Positions 1-6,284 of a stretch of DNA of 64,000 nt are shown one piece after another; position 1 is the first letter of the stretch, and every line of letters begins with the position of its first letter. The stretch comes from Candidatus Latescibacterota bacterium (GTDB lineage: Bacteria > JAAXHH01). The position numbers were made by a program, and so were the translations under genes. The notes under the pieces were generated by a model that had not been told where the DNA came from, made no database searches, and saw nothing but the letters and a program-made list of their open reading frames with translations. The stretch spans positions 1-64,000 of the forward strand of contig JAJEEG010000003.1 in assembly GCA_022821085.1 (NCBI GenBank), in the 5' to 3' direction.

Positions 1-261
1 GTCGGCGTGTCCGGGACAGTCCACGTGGGCGTAGTGCCTGTTGGCGGTCTCGTACTCGGCGTGGTGCACGTTGATGGTGACGCCGCGCTCCTTCTCTTCG
101 GGCGCGTTGTCGATCTGGTCGTAATCCTGGAACTCGGCCAGTCCCTGCTCGGCCAGGACCTTGGTGATCGCCGCCGTGAGGGTCGTCTTGCCGTGGTCCA
201 CGTGACCGATCGTGCCGATGTTCACGTGGGGCTTGGTACGCTCGAATCTTTCCTTCGACAT
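1..261 (-). CDS. tuf: Elongation factor Tu, N-terminal part (cut by window edge)
   Basis: Translation elongation factor Tu delivers aminoacyl-tRNA to the ribosome as a GTP complex in the cytoplasm. The 87 visible residues start [20 protein letters not shown]. They contain the P-loop GHVDHGKTT (about residues 19-27), the effector region with GVTI, and the DCPGH motif at the end, so the GTPase domain is intact as far as it can be seen. The ATG at 261 is preceded by a clear AGGAG ribosome binding site. It is the last gene of a tRNA-tuf transcription unit read leftward and continues beyond base 1. Confidence 0.98.
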   Translation of the reverse strand, partial: MSKERFERTKPHVNIGTIGHVDHGKTTLTAAITKVLAEQGLAEFQDYDQIDNAPEEKERGVTINVHHAEYETANRHYAHVDCPGHAD

Positions 262-345
262 GGAGTCTTTCTCCTGAACCGGCTAGGTTAACGAAACGAA
301 AACGTCTTCTAAGTCAGCAAAATTCGTCAGCGAAATGCAGCGCCA

Positions 346-419
346 AGCCCTCGGCCGGACTTGAACCGGCGACCTACGCCTTACCATGGCGTTGCTCTAC
401 CAATCTGAGCTACAAGGGC
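346..419 (-). tRNA. tRNA-Thr (anticodon GGT)
   Basis: A 74-nt cloverleaf folds by eye. The acceptor is GCCCTTG/CGAGGGC, the anticodon stem ACGCC/GGCGT encloses a loop ATGGTAA with anticodon GGT, and the T arm has TTCAAGT. The discriminator is T, as usual for bacterial tRNA-Thr. CCA is not encoded. It lies 84 nt upstream of tuf, the position of thrT in E. coli. Confidence 0.96.
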
Positions 420-503
420 ACTTTCGTTCAAGGTTCAGATAAGCTTTTACAGTTCTGCGGTAAAAACCTTCAGTTATTCCGAACCCCGGACACGGGCCTT
501 TAG

Positions 504-577
504 AGCGGGAAACGGGACTCGAACCCGCGACCCTCAGCTTGGAAGGCTGATGCTCTAGCCAACTGAGCTATTCCCGC
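504..577 (-). tRNA. tRNA-Gly (anticodon TCC)
   Basis: A 74-nt cloverleaf with acceptor GCGGGAA/TTCCCGC, anticodon stem TCAGC/GCTGA, loop CTTCCAA with anticodon TCC, and a T loop TTCGAGT. No CCA is encoded. It is third in the tRNA-tuf unit, equivalent to glyT. Confidence 0.96.
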
Positions 578-608
578 CGGTCTTCGTTCTGAAGCTGCTG
601 GCCAGCCT

Positions 609-668
609 GGTCATCCTGGTCAGGCGGCCGGCTCGCGTCGGTCTCGACGGTCCGGTCATCCTGGTCAG
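609..668. repeat. Direct repeat in the Gly-Tyr tRNA spacer
   Basis: The 15-bp sequence ggtcatcctggtcag occurs at 609-623 and again at 654-668, with related ctggtc fragments around them. The repeats lie in the 135-nt spacer between tRNA-Tyr and tRNA-Gly, the longest spacer of the tRNA cluster. This is one of many locus-specific short repeats at gene junctions in this window. Confidence 0.8.
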
Positions 669-712
669 TCCACGTGGTCCAGCCGGCGTCGCCGGGCCCT
701 CTTCGCGAAACA

Positions 713-794
713 TGGGGAGGGCAGGATTCGAACCTGCGAAGGCTGAGCCAACGGATTTACAGTCCGTCCCATTTGACCGCTCTGGAACCTCCCC
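713..794 (-). tRNA. tRNA-Tyr (anticodon GTA)
   Basis: An 82-nt type II tRNA with acceptor GGGGAGG/CCTCCCC and discriminator A. The anticodon stem ACGGA/TCCGT encloses CTGTAAA with anticodon GTA. A long variable arm precedes the GCAGG/CCTGC T stem, as expected for bacterial tRNA-Tyr. No CCA is encoded. It is equivalent to tyrU in the E. coli operon. Confidence 0.96.
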
Positions 795-806
795 TGGCTG
801 CCAGAA

Positions 807-879
807 AGCCACCACTCGGATTCGAACCGAGAACCTACTGATTACAAATCAGCCGCTCTGCCATTGGAGCTATGGTGGC
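807..879 (-). tRNA. tRNA-Thr (anticodon TGT)
   Basis: A 73-nt cloverleaf with acceptor GCCACCA/TGGTGGC and discriminator T. The anticodon stem GCTGA/TCAGT encloses TTTGTAA with anticodon TGT, and the T stem is CTCGG/CCGAG. It is the first gene of the tRNA-tuf unit (equivalent to thrU), separated by only 12 nt from tRNA-Tyr. No CCA is encoded. Confidence 0.96.
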
Positions 880-933
880 CATTATAATCAGTACGGATCC
901 GCATCTTGAGCAGCTCAAGAACACAGACAGGTA

Positions 934-962
934 AATATAATCAACATCCCTGCCATTGTCAA
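934..962 (-). promoter_or_regulatory. Sigma-70-type promoter of the tRNA-tuf operon
   Basis: Read on the minus strand there is TTGACA (957-962), a 17-nt spacer, then TATATT (934-939). The distance from the -10 box to the first mature tRNA (879) is about 55 nt, leaving a 5' leader to be removed by RNase P. This is the only good promoter in the 118-nt gap after aspS. Confidence 0.8.
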
Positions 963-997
963 GGGTGTAAGTAAAATAAAAAGGATGCGGGGCCGGG

Positions 998-2770
998 CTA
1001 CCGCCGAAGGCGGATGTGGAGTTCCCGGAGCTGTTTTTCGCTGACCTCCCCGGGCGCGCCCATGAGCAGGTCCTGGGCGTTCTGGTTCAGGGGGAAGGCG
1101 ATGACTTCCCGGAGATTGGTCTCGTCGGTGAGGAGCATGACGATGCGGTCGATGCCCGGAGCGATGCCGCCGTGGGGCGGTGCGCCGTACTTCAGCGCGC
1201 TGATCATGCCGCCGAACTCCGCGTCGACCTCGCTGGCCGGGTAACCGGCGATCTCGAAGGCCCGGTACATGATGTCGGGCCGGTGGTTCCGGATGGCGCC
1301 GCTGGACAGCTCCGTACCGTTGCACACGATGTCGTACTGGTAGGCCAGGACCTCGAGGGGCGGCGTGGTCTCCAGGGCTTCGAGGCCGCCCTGGGGCATG
1401 GAGAATGGATTATGCGAGAAGATCACCTTGCCCGATTCTGCGTCGTACTCGTACATGGGGAAATCGACGATCCAGCAGAAGCGGTAGGCGCCCGGTTCCC
1501 GCAGGTCGAGCATATCGGCGAAATGCAGCCTGAGCCGGCCCGCCACGTCGCCGGCCCGTTCCTCCGTGTCGGCCACGAAGAACCACGAGGCGCCCGTTTC
1601 GGGTTCGATGACGGTTTTCAGCCGTTCGAGGGTCGGCTCGTCCAGCACGCGGGCGATGGAACCCTTGACCCCGTCCTCGGTGAAGGAGATGTACGCCGCG
1701 CCCCGTCCCCCGAAGTCCTCTTTCACGGTCCGGTCCAGGTTGTCGAAGAAACTGCGGGGCCGCGCGGCCACGCCCGGGACGGCCAGGACCCGGACGACGC
1801 CACCTTTCTCGACGATCTGGCGGAAGGCGTTGAATTCCGACGCCCGGAAGGCTTCGGTGACGTCCTCGATCTCCAGGGCGAACCGGAGGTCGGGCTTGTC
1901 GGTCCCGTAGCGGAGCATCGCGTCGCGGTAGGGGATGCGCGGGAAGGGCGGGGCGGTGACGTCCCAGTCGCTGAACTCGGTGAACAGTCCGTAAAACAGG
2001 GTCTCCAGCGCTTCGAAGACGTCGTCCTGCTCGACGAAGGACATCTCCACGTCCAGCTGGTAGAACTCGCCCGGCGACCGGTCGGCCCGGGCGTCTTCAT
2101 CCCGGAAGCACGGGGCGATCTGAAAGTAACGGTCGAACCCCGAGATCATCAGGAGTTGCTTGAACTGCTGAGGCGCCTGGGGCAGGGCGTAGAACTTTCC
2201 GGGATGCACGCGGCTCGGGACCAGGTAGTCCCGCGCGCCTTCGGGCGAACTGCTGGTGAGGATGGGCGTGTTGAACTCGTTGAAACCCAGTTCCGTCATG
2301 CGGCGCCGTATGCTCGCGATGATGCGCGACCGCATGATGATGTTGTGGTGCGGCCGCTGCCTGCGCAGGTCCAGCATGCGGTAGGTCAGCCGGGTAGCCT
2401 CCGGGTATTCCCGCTCGTCCGCGACGGACAGGGGCAGGGGATCCGCGGCGCTGAGCACCGTCATGGAATCGGCCTTCACCTCGATGTGCCCGGTGGGCAG
2501 GTTGGGGTTGATCGCATCATCCGCCCGCAGGATCACCCCGCCGGTAAAGGTGGCGACGCTCTCCGAACGCAGGTCTCCCGCCTCCTCGTGGAATCCGCTT
2601 TCCGGGGTGATGACGACCTGCGTGACCCCGTAGTGGTCTCTCAGGTCGATGAAGAGCAGGCCGCCGTGGTCCCGCTTGCGGTGCACCCAGCCGGCGATCC
2701 GCACCCGCGTTCCATCGTCGGTCTGCCGCAATTCACCGCAGGTGTGCGTCCTGTACGGGTGGTCTTTCAT
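998..2770 (-). CDS. aspS: Aspartyl-tRNA synthetase (class II, bacterial type)
   Basis: Charges tRNA-Asp in the cytoplasm. The 590 residues match the usual bacterial AspRS length. An OB-fold anticodon-binding domain occupies about 1-110. The catalytic core carries [11 protein letters not shown] (198-208) and class II motif 2 [10 protein letters not shown] (222-231). A bacterial GAD insertion domain lies in the middle, and motif 3 GIDRIVM begins at about 539. The ATG at 2770 directly abuts the stop codon of the upstream isomerase-like gene, so the two are likely translationally coupled. Whether it discriminates tRNA-Asp from tRNA-Asn cannot be judged here. Confidence 0.98.
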   Translation of the reverse strand: MKDHPYRTHTCGELRQTDDGTRVRIAGWVHRKRDHGGLLFIDLRDHYGVTQVVITPESGFHEEAGDLRSESVATFTGGVILRADDAINPNLPTGHIEVKADSMTVLSAADPLPLSVADEREYPEATRLTYRMLDLRRQRPHHNIIMRSRIIASIRRRMTELGFNEFNTPILTSSSPEGARDYLVPSRVHPGKFYALPQAPQQFKQLLMISGFDRYFQIAPCFRDEDARADRSPGEFYQLDVEMSFVEQDDVFEALETLFYGLFTEFSDWDVTAPPFPRIPYRDAMLRYGTDKPDLRFALEIEDVTEAFRASEFNAFRQIVEKGGVVRVLAVPGVAARPRSFFDNLDRTVKEDFGGRGAAYISFTEDGVKGSIARVLDEPTLERLKTVIEPETGASWFFVADTEERAGDVAGRLRLHFADMLDLREPGAYRFCWIVDFPMYEYDAESGKVIFSHNPFSMPQGGLEALETTPPLEVLAYQYDIVCNGTELSSGAIRNHRPDIMYRAFEIAGYPASEVDAEFGGMISALKYGAPPHGGIAPGIDRIVMLLTDETNLREVIAFPLNQNAQDLLMGAPGEVSEKQLRELHIRLRR

Positions 2771-3685
2771 CTAAAGGTCCCTTTCTTCCCTTTCCTGTCT
2801 GTCCTCGCGCCCGGTTACGCCCAGTTCGGCCAGGAGGTCCAGGGTGTTCCGCATGCAGATCCTGGAGGCCGCCTCGCCCGCCTCCGAAAACTGTTTTCCG
2901 CCGGGCAGTTCAAGCAGGGTCTGTTCGATCTGCTCCGGTCCGACGCGCCAATGGGTCTCGAGTGACACGCAACCCTCGTAGCCCTGCTCGACCAGGTCGG
3001 CGAACTGACCGCGGTAGTCTATTTCGCCTTCGCACATGGGAACATTGACATACTCCCCGTCCGTGCCCTGTGCCCCATCCTTGATGTGCATGTGATACAT
3101 GTCCGACCGGATGTGAGCGTAGCCGTCGGGATAAGGAGCATGACCGTCGGCGTCGAAAAGTTCGTTGCAGGGGTCCCAGAGGGGTTTGACGACCGGTGTA
3201 TCCAGGGCGTCGATCAAACGCCGGGTTTCCGCGCCGGTGCCGATCATGGTGGACATTTCGTTTTCCAGGCCCAGCACGACGCCCTCGCCCTCGGCGATGC
3301 GGACGGGTTCAAGGAACCGGTCGACAATCCGGTCCCAGAATCCATCGAGGGGGTCCTGTTTCCAGAAGGCGAAGACGCGGACCAGCGACGTGTCCAATCC
3401 CCGGGCGACCCGTATGCTCCTTCGGAGAATATCGAGATGTTCGCTGCACGAAGCGTCGTCGTCTATGTCGCACTTGTAGAAGGGTGGCGCCACGCCGACG
3501 ACCGCCAGTCCGGCTTCGCCGGTCCGGTCCCTGATCCGGGCGATCTCGTCGTCGTCGAGATCCTGGGGCGGTTTGTCCCAGATCGATCGAATCTCGATCC
3601 CGTCCAGGTTGAAATCACGGGCGAATGCGATGATCCTGTCCAGGTCCTGGGACACCTCGTCGGTGATTACGGCGATCGTGAACAT
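2771..3685 (-). CDS. Sugar phosphate isomerase/epimerase-like TIM-barrel protein
   Basis: This 304-residue protein belongs to the xylose-isomerase-like TIM-barrel superfamily (AP endonuclease 2 fold). It starts MFTIAVITDEVSQDL. It has the DGIEIRSIW strand near the N terminus, a GLENE motif mid-protein, the WDPCNEL segment, and HMHIKDGA towards the C terminus. These supply the Glu, Asp and His ligands typical of the divalent metal site. No signal peptide is visible, so it should be cytosolic. The substrate is unknown. It ends at the base before the aspS start codon, which suggests an operon rather than a functional link. A second member of the family lies at 46051-47052. Confidence 0.85.
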   Translation of the reverse strand: MFTIAVITDEVSQDLDRIIAFARDFNLDGIEIRSIWDKPPQDLDDDEIARIRDRTGEAGLAVVGVAPPFYKCDIDDDASCSEHLDILRRSIRVARGLDTSLVRVFAFWKQDPLDGFWDRIVDRFLEPVRIAEGEGVVLGLENEMSTMIGTGAETRRLIDALDTPVVKPLWDPCNELFDADGHAPYPDGYAHIRSDMYHMHIKDGAQGTDGEYVNVPMCEGEIDYRGQFADLVEQGYEGCVSLETHWRVGPEQIEQTLLELPGGKQFSEAGEAASRICMRNTLDLLAELGVTGREDRQEREERDL

Positions 3686-3705
3686 GGGGCTGGATGCCTC
3701 CCTTT

Positions 3706-3756
3706 CGCGTCTTGTCCCTGCGCGTCTTGTCTTACGCTTTGTGATTACGCTTTGTG
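3706..3756. repeat. Two adjoining short direct repeats
   Basis: cgcgtcttgt occurs at 3706-3715 and 3721-3730 (15-bp period). ttacgctttgtg occurs at 3732-3743 and 3745-3756 (13-bp period). The second pair overlaps the 3' end of the phosphatase-like gene and supplies its TAA stop. Confidence 0.75.
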
Positions 3757-4239
3757 CCCGGCCATGGATTCGGCGAACCGGAAGATCGACGATTCCTGGT
3801 CGAAGGTCTCCACCGAACCGGGCCGGCTGCTTCTGATTTCCGCTATGGCGGCTTCGGGCGTGGCCCCCTGCCAGACGAGATACCCGGCCAGCACGGTTCC
3901 GGTTCGGCCTATGCCCGCCATGCAGTGCACGACCACGCCGCCCTCTTCCACATGCTCATCTATATAATGGACGGCCCTTCGGATCTGTTCGGGTGTAGGC
4001 GCCGTCATGTCCTCCACGGGTATGTGCAGGCTACGGAAGCCGCAGTGCTCCAGCGTCCCCCCGTGGAGCGGTTCGCGCGTCAGGGACACCACGGTGCTTA
4101 CGCCCAGTTCCTTCAGGCGCAACAGGTCCTGCTCCAGCGCGGGGTCGGCCGAATCGCCCGCGCTTCTTCGATGGGCGCCCGTCGGCAGGGCCATGCCGGC
4201 CAGCCGGCGGGGTATGACCCAGGTGAAGTTTCTCAGCAT
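3745..4239 (-). CDS. Dual-specificity / tyrosine-type protein phosphatase
   Basis: A 164-residue cysteine phosphatase of the DSP/PTP superfamily. The signature C-x5-R loop is HCMAGIGRTG, with nucleophile Cys106 and phosphate-binding Arg112. A candidate general acid, Asp77, lies in the PVEDMTAPT segment about 30 residues upstream, as usual for the fold. No signal peptide is seen. The true substrate, protein phosphotyrosine or a small phosphorylated molecule, cannot be told. It is co-directional with the flanking genes. Confidence 0.88.
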   Translation of the reverse strand: MLRNFTWVIPRRLAGMALPTGAHRRSAGDSADPALEQDLLRLKELGVSTVVSLTREPLHGGTLEHCGFRSLHIPVEDMTAPTPEQIRRAVHYIDEHVEEGGVVVHCMAGIGRTGTVLAGYLVWQGATPEAAIAEIRSSRPGSVETFDQESSIFRFAESMAGHKA

Positions 4240-4271
4240 CCTTTGCTCACGTTGCCAATTTGCTCACGTTC

Positions 4272-4484
4272 TCACTTCCCGGGGAGGTCCTCGAACTTGC
4301 CTTCCTCTATATTCCTCGGATCGATGTTCGTCTTCGGCTTCTGCGGCGTCCGGGACCGGGGTTCGGGCGCCGGTCGGGCCGGTCGGGGGGGACGCATGAC
4401 CATGGCGGCCAGGAAACGAAGGGCCTGCTGGATCAGGATCCCCGCCAGGAATCTCATTACGAACCGGAGTATGTAGGTCAACAT
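4272..4484 (-). CDS. Small single-span membrane protein, function unknown
   Basis: A 70-residue protein starting 4 nt after the tmk stop codon. Residues 1-30 are hydrophobic (MLTYILRFVMRFLAGILIQQ and following) and should form a membrane anchor. A proline- and arginine-rich linker follows, then an acidic tail ending IEEGKFEDLPGK. The tail resembles that of small DUF4834-type proteins of the FCB group, but I do not recognise the family firmly. The tight spacing to tmk and the coherent anchor-plus-tail layout support a real gene. Confidence 0.65.
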   Translation of the reverse strand: MLTYILRFVMRFLAGILIQQALRFLAAMVMRPPRPARPAPEPRSRTPQKPKTNIDPRNIEEGKFEDLPGK

Positions 4485-4488
4485 GGCG

Positions 4489-5151
4489 CTATCCGCCGCA
4501 GGAGGGTTGCATCACTTCTTCCACCCGCGCGCGCGTTTCCTCCTGCACTTCGTCGGGCGAACGCGCGCCGTCGATGATCCTGATGTGGTCAAGGGCGCTT
4601 CTCCGCCGCGCCAGTTCCAGGTAGTTCTCGCGGATGGCGCGGAGCGTTTCGAGATCCTCGAACAACTCGGTATCCGGCCGCGCCCGGCGTATGCGGTCCA
4701 TGCAGACTTCGGCGGGCGCGTCGATCAGCAGGGTCAGGTGGGGATGGATCGCCCGGGCGTTAATCGACTCGATCCAGTCCAGTTCGCCGGGCATCTCCCG
4801 CCACTGGTAGGCGAAGGACGAGAGGAAATACCGGTCGCACAAAACGGGGATGCCGCGGTGTATGTAGGATTCGATTTCCGTTTTGACGTGGTCGATCCGA
4901 TCGGCCGCGAACAGCAGCGCGTGACAGATTCCGTCGAGCTCCACCCGGCGCTGAAGGGCGTCTTTCAACAGCCTGCCGATGGGGCGGTTCGTGGGTTCCC
5001 CCGTGGTATGGACCGGACCTTCGTAACGGGCTTCCATCCACTGTCTGAGCCGCTTCAGCTGGGTCGTCTTGCCCGCCCCGTCGATCCCTTCGATCACGAT
5101 GAACGGCGCGGTGGTCTCCCCGGCGTCGCCGCGGACCTCCTTCCCCGTCAT
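4489..5151 (-). CDS. tmk: Thymidylate kinase
   Basis: Phosphorylates dTMP to dTDP for DNA synthesis. The P-loop GIDGAGKTT lies at residues 22-30, followed by the DRYFLSS motif and a LID region with RRARPDTELFED. The start is placed at 5151 because this ATG overlaps the stop of the upstream DUF624 gene as ATGA. Longer in-frame starts at 5163 and 5184 would run further into that gene. The resulting 220 residues fit the family length. The LID differs from the E. coli type, as in many non-proteobacterial enzymes. Confidence 0.95.
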   Translation of the reverse strand: MTGKEVRGDAGETTAPFIVIEGIDGAGKTTQLKRLRQWMEARYEGPVHTTGEPTNRPIGRLLKDALQRRVELDGICHALLFAADRIDHVKTEIESYIHRGIPVLCDRYFLSSFAYQWREMPGELDWIESINARAIHPHLTLLIDAPAEVCMDRIRRARPDTELFEDLETLRAIRENYLELARRRSALDHIRIIDGARSPDEVQEETRARVEEVMQPSCGG

Positions 5152-5828
5152 GAATACCCCCATGGGCGGAGCAGGTCCCGCCATCCACGCGCTTCCTCCA
5201 GGCCGCCGCCTTCCCTTCGCTCATATCGTTTCAGGATTTCCCTCAGCCCGGTGCTGAACAGGACGCCGATGGCGCCGAGACCCAGAAAGAGCAGTCCGAC
5301 GCCGCTGGCCAGGCTGAAGGCCATGACGAGGGCGCCGGCCGCCAGCAGCGCGAAGGAATGCCGCGGGTTGTCCACGACCAGGTAGACGCCCTTCCGGACG
5401 ATCTGCCTGACCGGTACCTGTTCGCGCAGCATGAGGGGCAGCGTGTATACGGCCGTCATGCAGACGAAGACGATCAGCCACATCATCACGCCGCTCAGAA
5501 TCGCCCCCGTCCATGGCCAGTCTTCCATGAGCCGGACGTAGAAGAGCACGTTGGCCGCCAGGAGGATCAGGACGCCCGCGTACAGGCCGCAGAGCAGAAA
5601 GCTCCGGCGCAGGTCCCCGCGGGTGTGGGCGAAGAAGTCCCTGATGCCCGTTTCTTCGTAGGCCGCGATGTGTCCGGTGACCCGGAACAGTCCGGCGAAG
5701 GCGAGGGGAAGGGTTACCAGCGGCAGGGCGAGCAGCAACCAGAGGATGTTGATCACGATCAGCGTTCCCAGGTAATCATAGGTATTCCAGAACCACTTCC
5801 TGAACAGACCGGGTTCCCTGTCCTGCAT
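5148..5828 (-). CDS. DUF624 (YesL-like) integral membrane protein
   Basis: About 226 residues with roughly five hydrophobic segments, and the YesL-type N terminus with a WNTYDYLGTL segment ahead of the first membrane span. Function is unknown; in Firmicutes yesL lies among sugar-uptake genes. The start at 5828 is preferred over the ATG at 5909 because the preceding 27 residues are Arg-rich and lack family resemblance, and because a plausible promoter (5881-5909) overlaps the longer start. It overlaps tmk by 4 bp. Confidence 0.8.
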   Translation of the reverse strand: MQDREPGLFRKWFWNTYDYLGTLIVINILWLLLALPLVTLPLAFAGLFRVTGHIAAYEETGIRDFFAHTRGDLRRSFLLCGLYAGVLILLAANVLFYVRLMEDWPWTGAILSGVMMWLIVFVCMTAVYTLPLMLREQVPVRQIVRKGVYLVVDNPRHSFALLAAGALVMAFSLASGVGLLFLGLGAIGVLFSTGLREILKRYERREGGGLEEARGWRDLLRPWGYS

Positions 5829-5880
5829 ATTCGGCGCACCCCGTATCCAGCGGCCTACTCGGACGCTCCACAACGCCAGC

Positions 5881-5909
5881 ATGGTACAGGCTCGCCCCCG
5901 AATTCGCAA
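5881..5909 (-). promoter_or_regulatory. Possible promoter for the DUF624-tmk operon
   Basis: On the minus strand there is TTGCGA (5904-5909), 17 nt, then TACCAT (5881-5886). It is divergent from the aromatic operon promoter, 25 nt away. The match is moderate, but its place fits a start codon at 5828. Confidence 0.45.
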
Positions 5910-5933
5910 CTGTTTTCTTGGTGAGAAAAAACC

Positions 5934-5962
5934 TTGACTTTACGGCCGTGCCGCGCTATAAT
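5934..5962 (+). promoter_or_regulatory. Near-consensus promoter of the aromatic supra-operon
   Basis: TTGACT (5934-5939), a 17-nt spacer and a perfect TATAAT (5957-5962). Transcription should start near 5969, about 48 nt before the leader-peptide ATG. No comparably strong promoter is seen within the following 16 kb of same-strand genes. Confidence 0.88.
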
Positions 5963-6016
5963 GGCGCATTCGACATACGGCAGCAGAACGGTTTTCACAT
6001 CGAGCAATGGACTGAT

Positions 6017-6136
6017 ATGACAGCCGCAAGTTCGTCCCGGTCATCCCGATTCTATGCATGGCGGAAGCAGAGCGATCTGTTTACCTGGTGGCCTTTTTAC
6101 GGGACGAGGCGGCATGTCATGCGAAGCGGCGCCTGA
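6017..6136 (+). CDS. Aromatic leader peptide (trpL-like)
   Basis: A 39-codon reading frame between the promoter and a terminator hairpin. It has eight aromatic codons: Phe12, Tyr13, Trp15, Phe22, Trp24, Trp25, Phe27 and Tyr28. Seven codons in the middle read FTWWPFY (6080-6100). The stop is at 6134-6136, 32 nt before the terminator stem. Tandem Trp codons ahead of a terminator and trpE(G) are the hallmark of ribosome-mediated transcription attenuation in trp operons. The added Phe and Tyr codons suggest, but do not prove, sensing of all three aromatic charged tRNAs. The ribosome binding site is weak, and the frame stays open upstream to 5918, which lies before the promoter. Confidence 0.82.
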   Translation: MTAASSSRSSRFYAWRKQSDLFTWWPFYGTRRHVMRSGA

Positions 6137-6174
6137 TTGAAGTAGATTCATCCTTCGTTGATTTGACCGGCCTC
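6106..6174 (+). promoter_or_regulatory. Predicted antiterminator pairing of the attenuator
   Basis: GAGGCGG at 6106-6112, just downstream of the FTWWPFY codons, can pair with CC (6167-6168) and GCCTC (6170-6174), leaving G6169 bulged. Those bases form the 5' arm of the terminator, so the two structures exclude each other. A ribosome stalled on the Trp/Phe/Tyr codons would leave 6106-6112 free. The pairing was found by eye; no folding energy was computed. Confidence 0.55.
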
Positions 6175-6206
6175 TACCCTCATAAGGTAGCGGCCTTTTT
6201 TGTTTT
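6169..6206 (+). terminator. Attenuator (intrinsic terminator) before trpEG
   Basis: The stem GGCCTCTACC (6169-6178) pairs with GGTAGCGGCC (6186-6195) with one T-C mismatch. The loop is CTCATAA. TTTTTTGTTTT follows at once (6196-6206). It ends about 80 nt before the trpEG start codon, where a trp attenuator is expected. Confidence 0.9.
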
Positions 6207-6284
6207 ATGGGGTGAATCGAAGACGGGCCGCTAAAAGGGTTGGGGATACTTTTAAGATCGGTTCACCGTGCGCGGGACAGGATA

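Noticed and set aside
960-1000. Intrinsic terminator after aspS
   Set aside because: A T-rich tract follows on the minus strand, but the nearest hairpin (CCGCC/GGCGG) is within the last codons, about 15 nt from the T-run.
1016-2965. Plus-strand open frame of 649 codons
   Set aside because: Antisense to aspS and part of the isomerase gene; no family motifs.
6240-6284. Longer N terminus of TrpEG from ATG 6240
   Set aside because: The 15 residues are unlike the family, and the ATG at 6285 has the better ribosome binding site.
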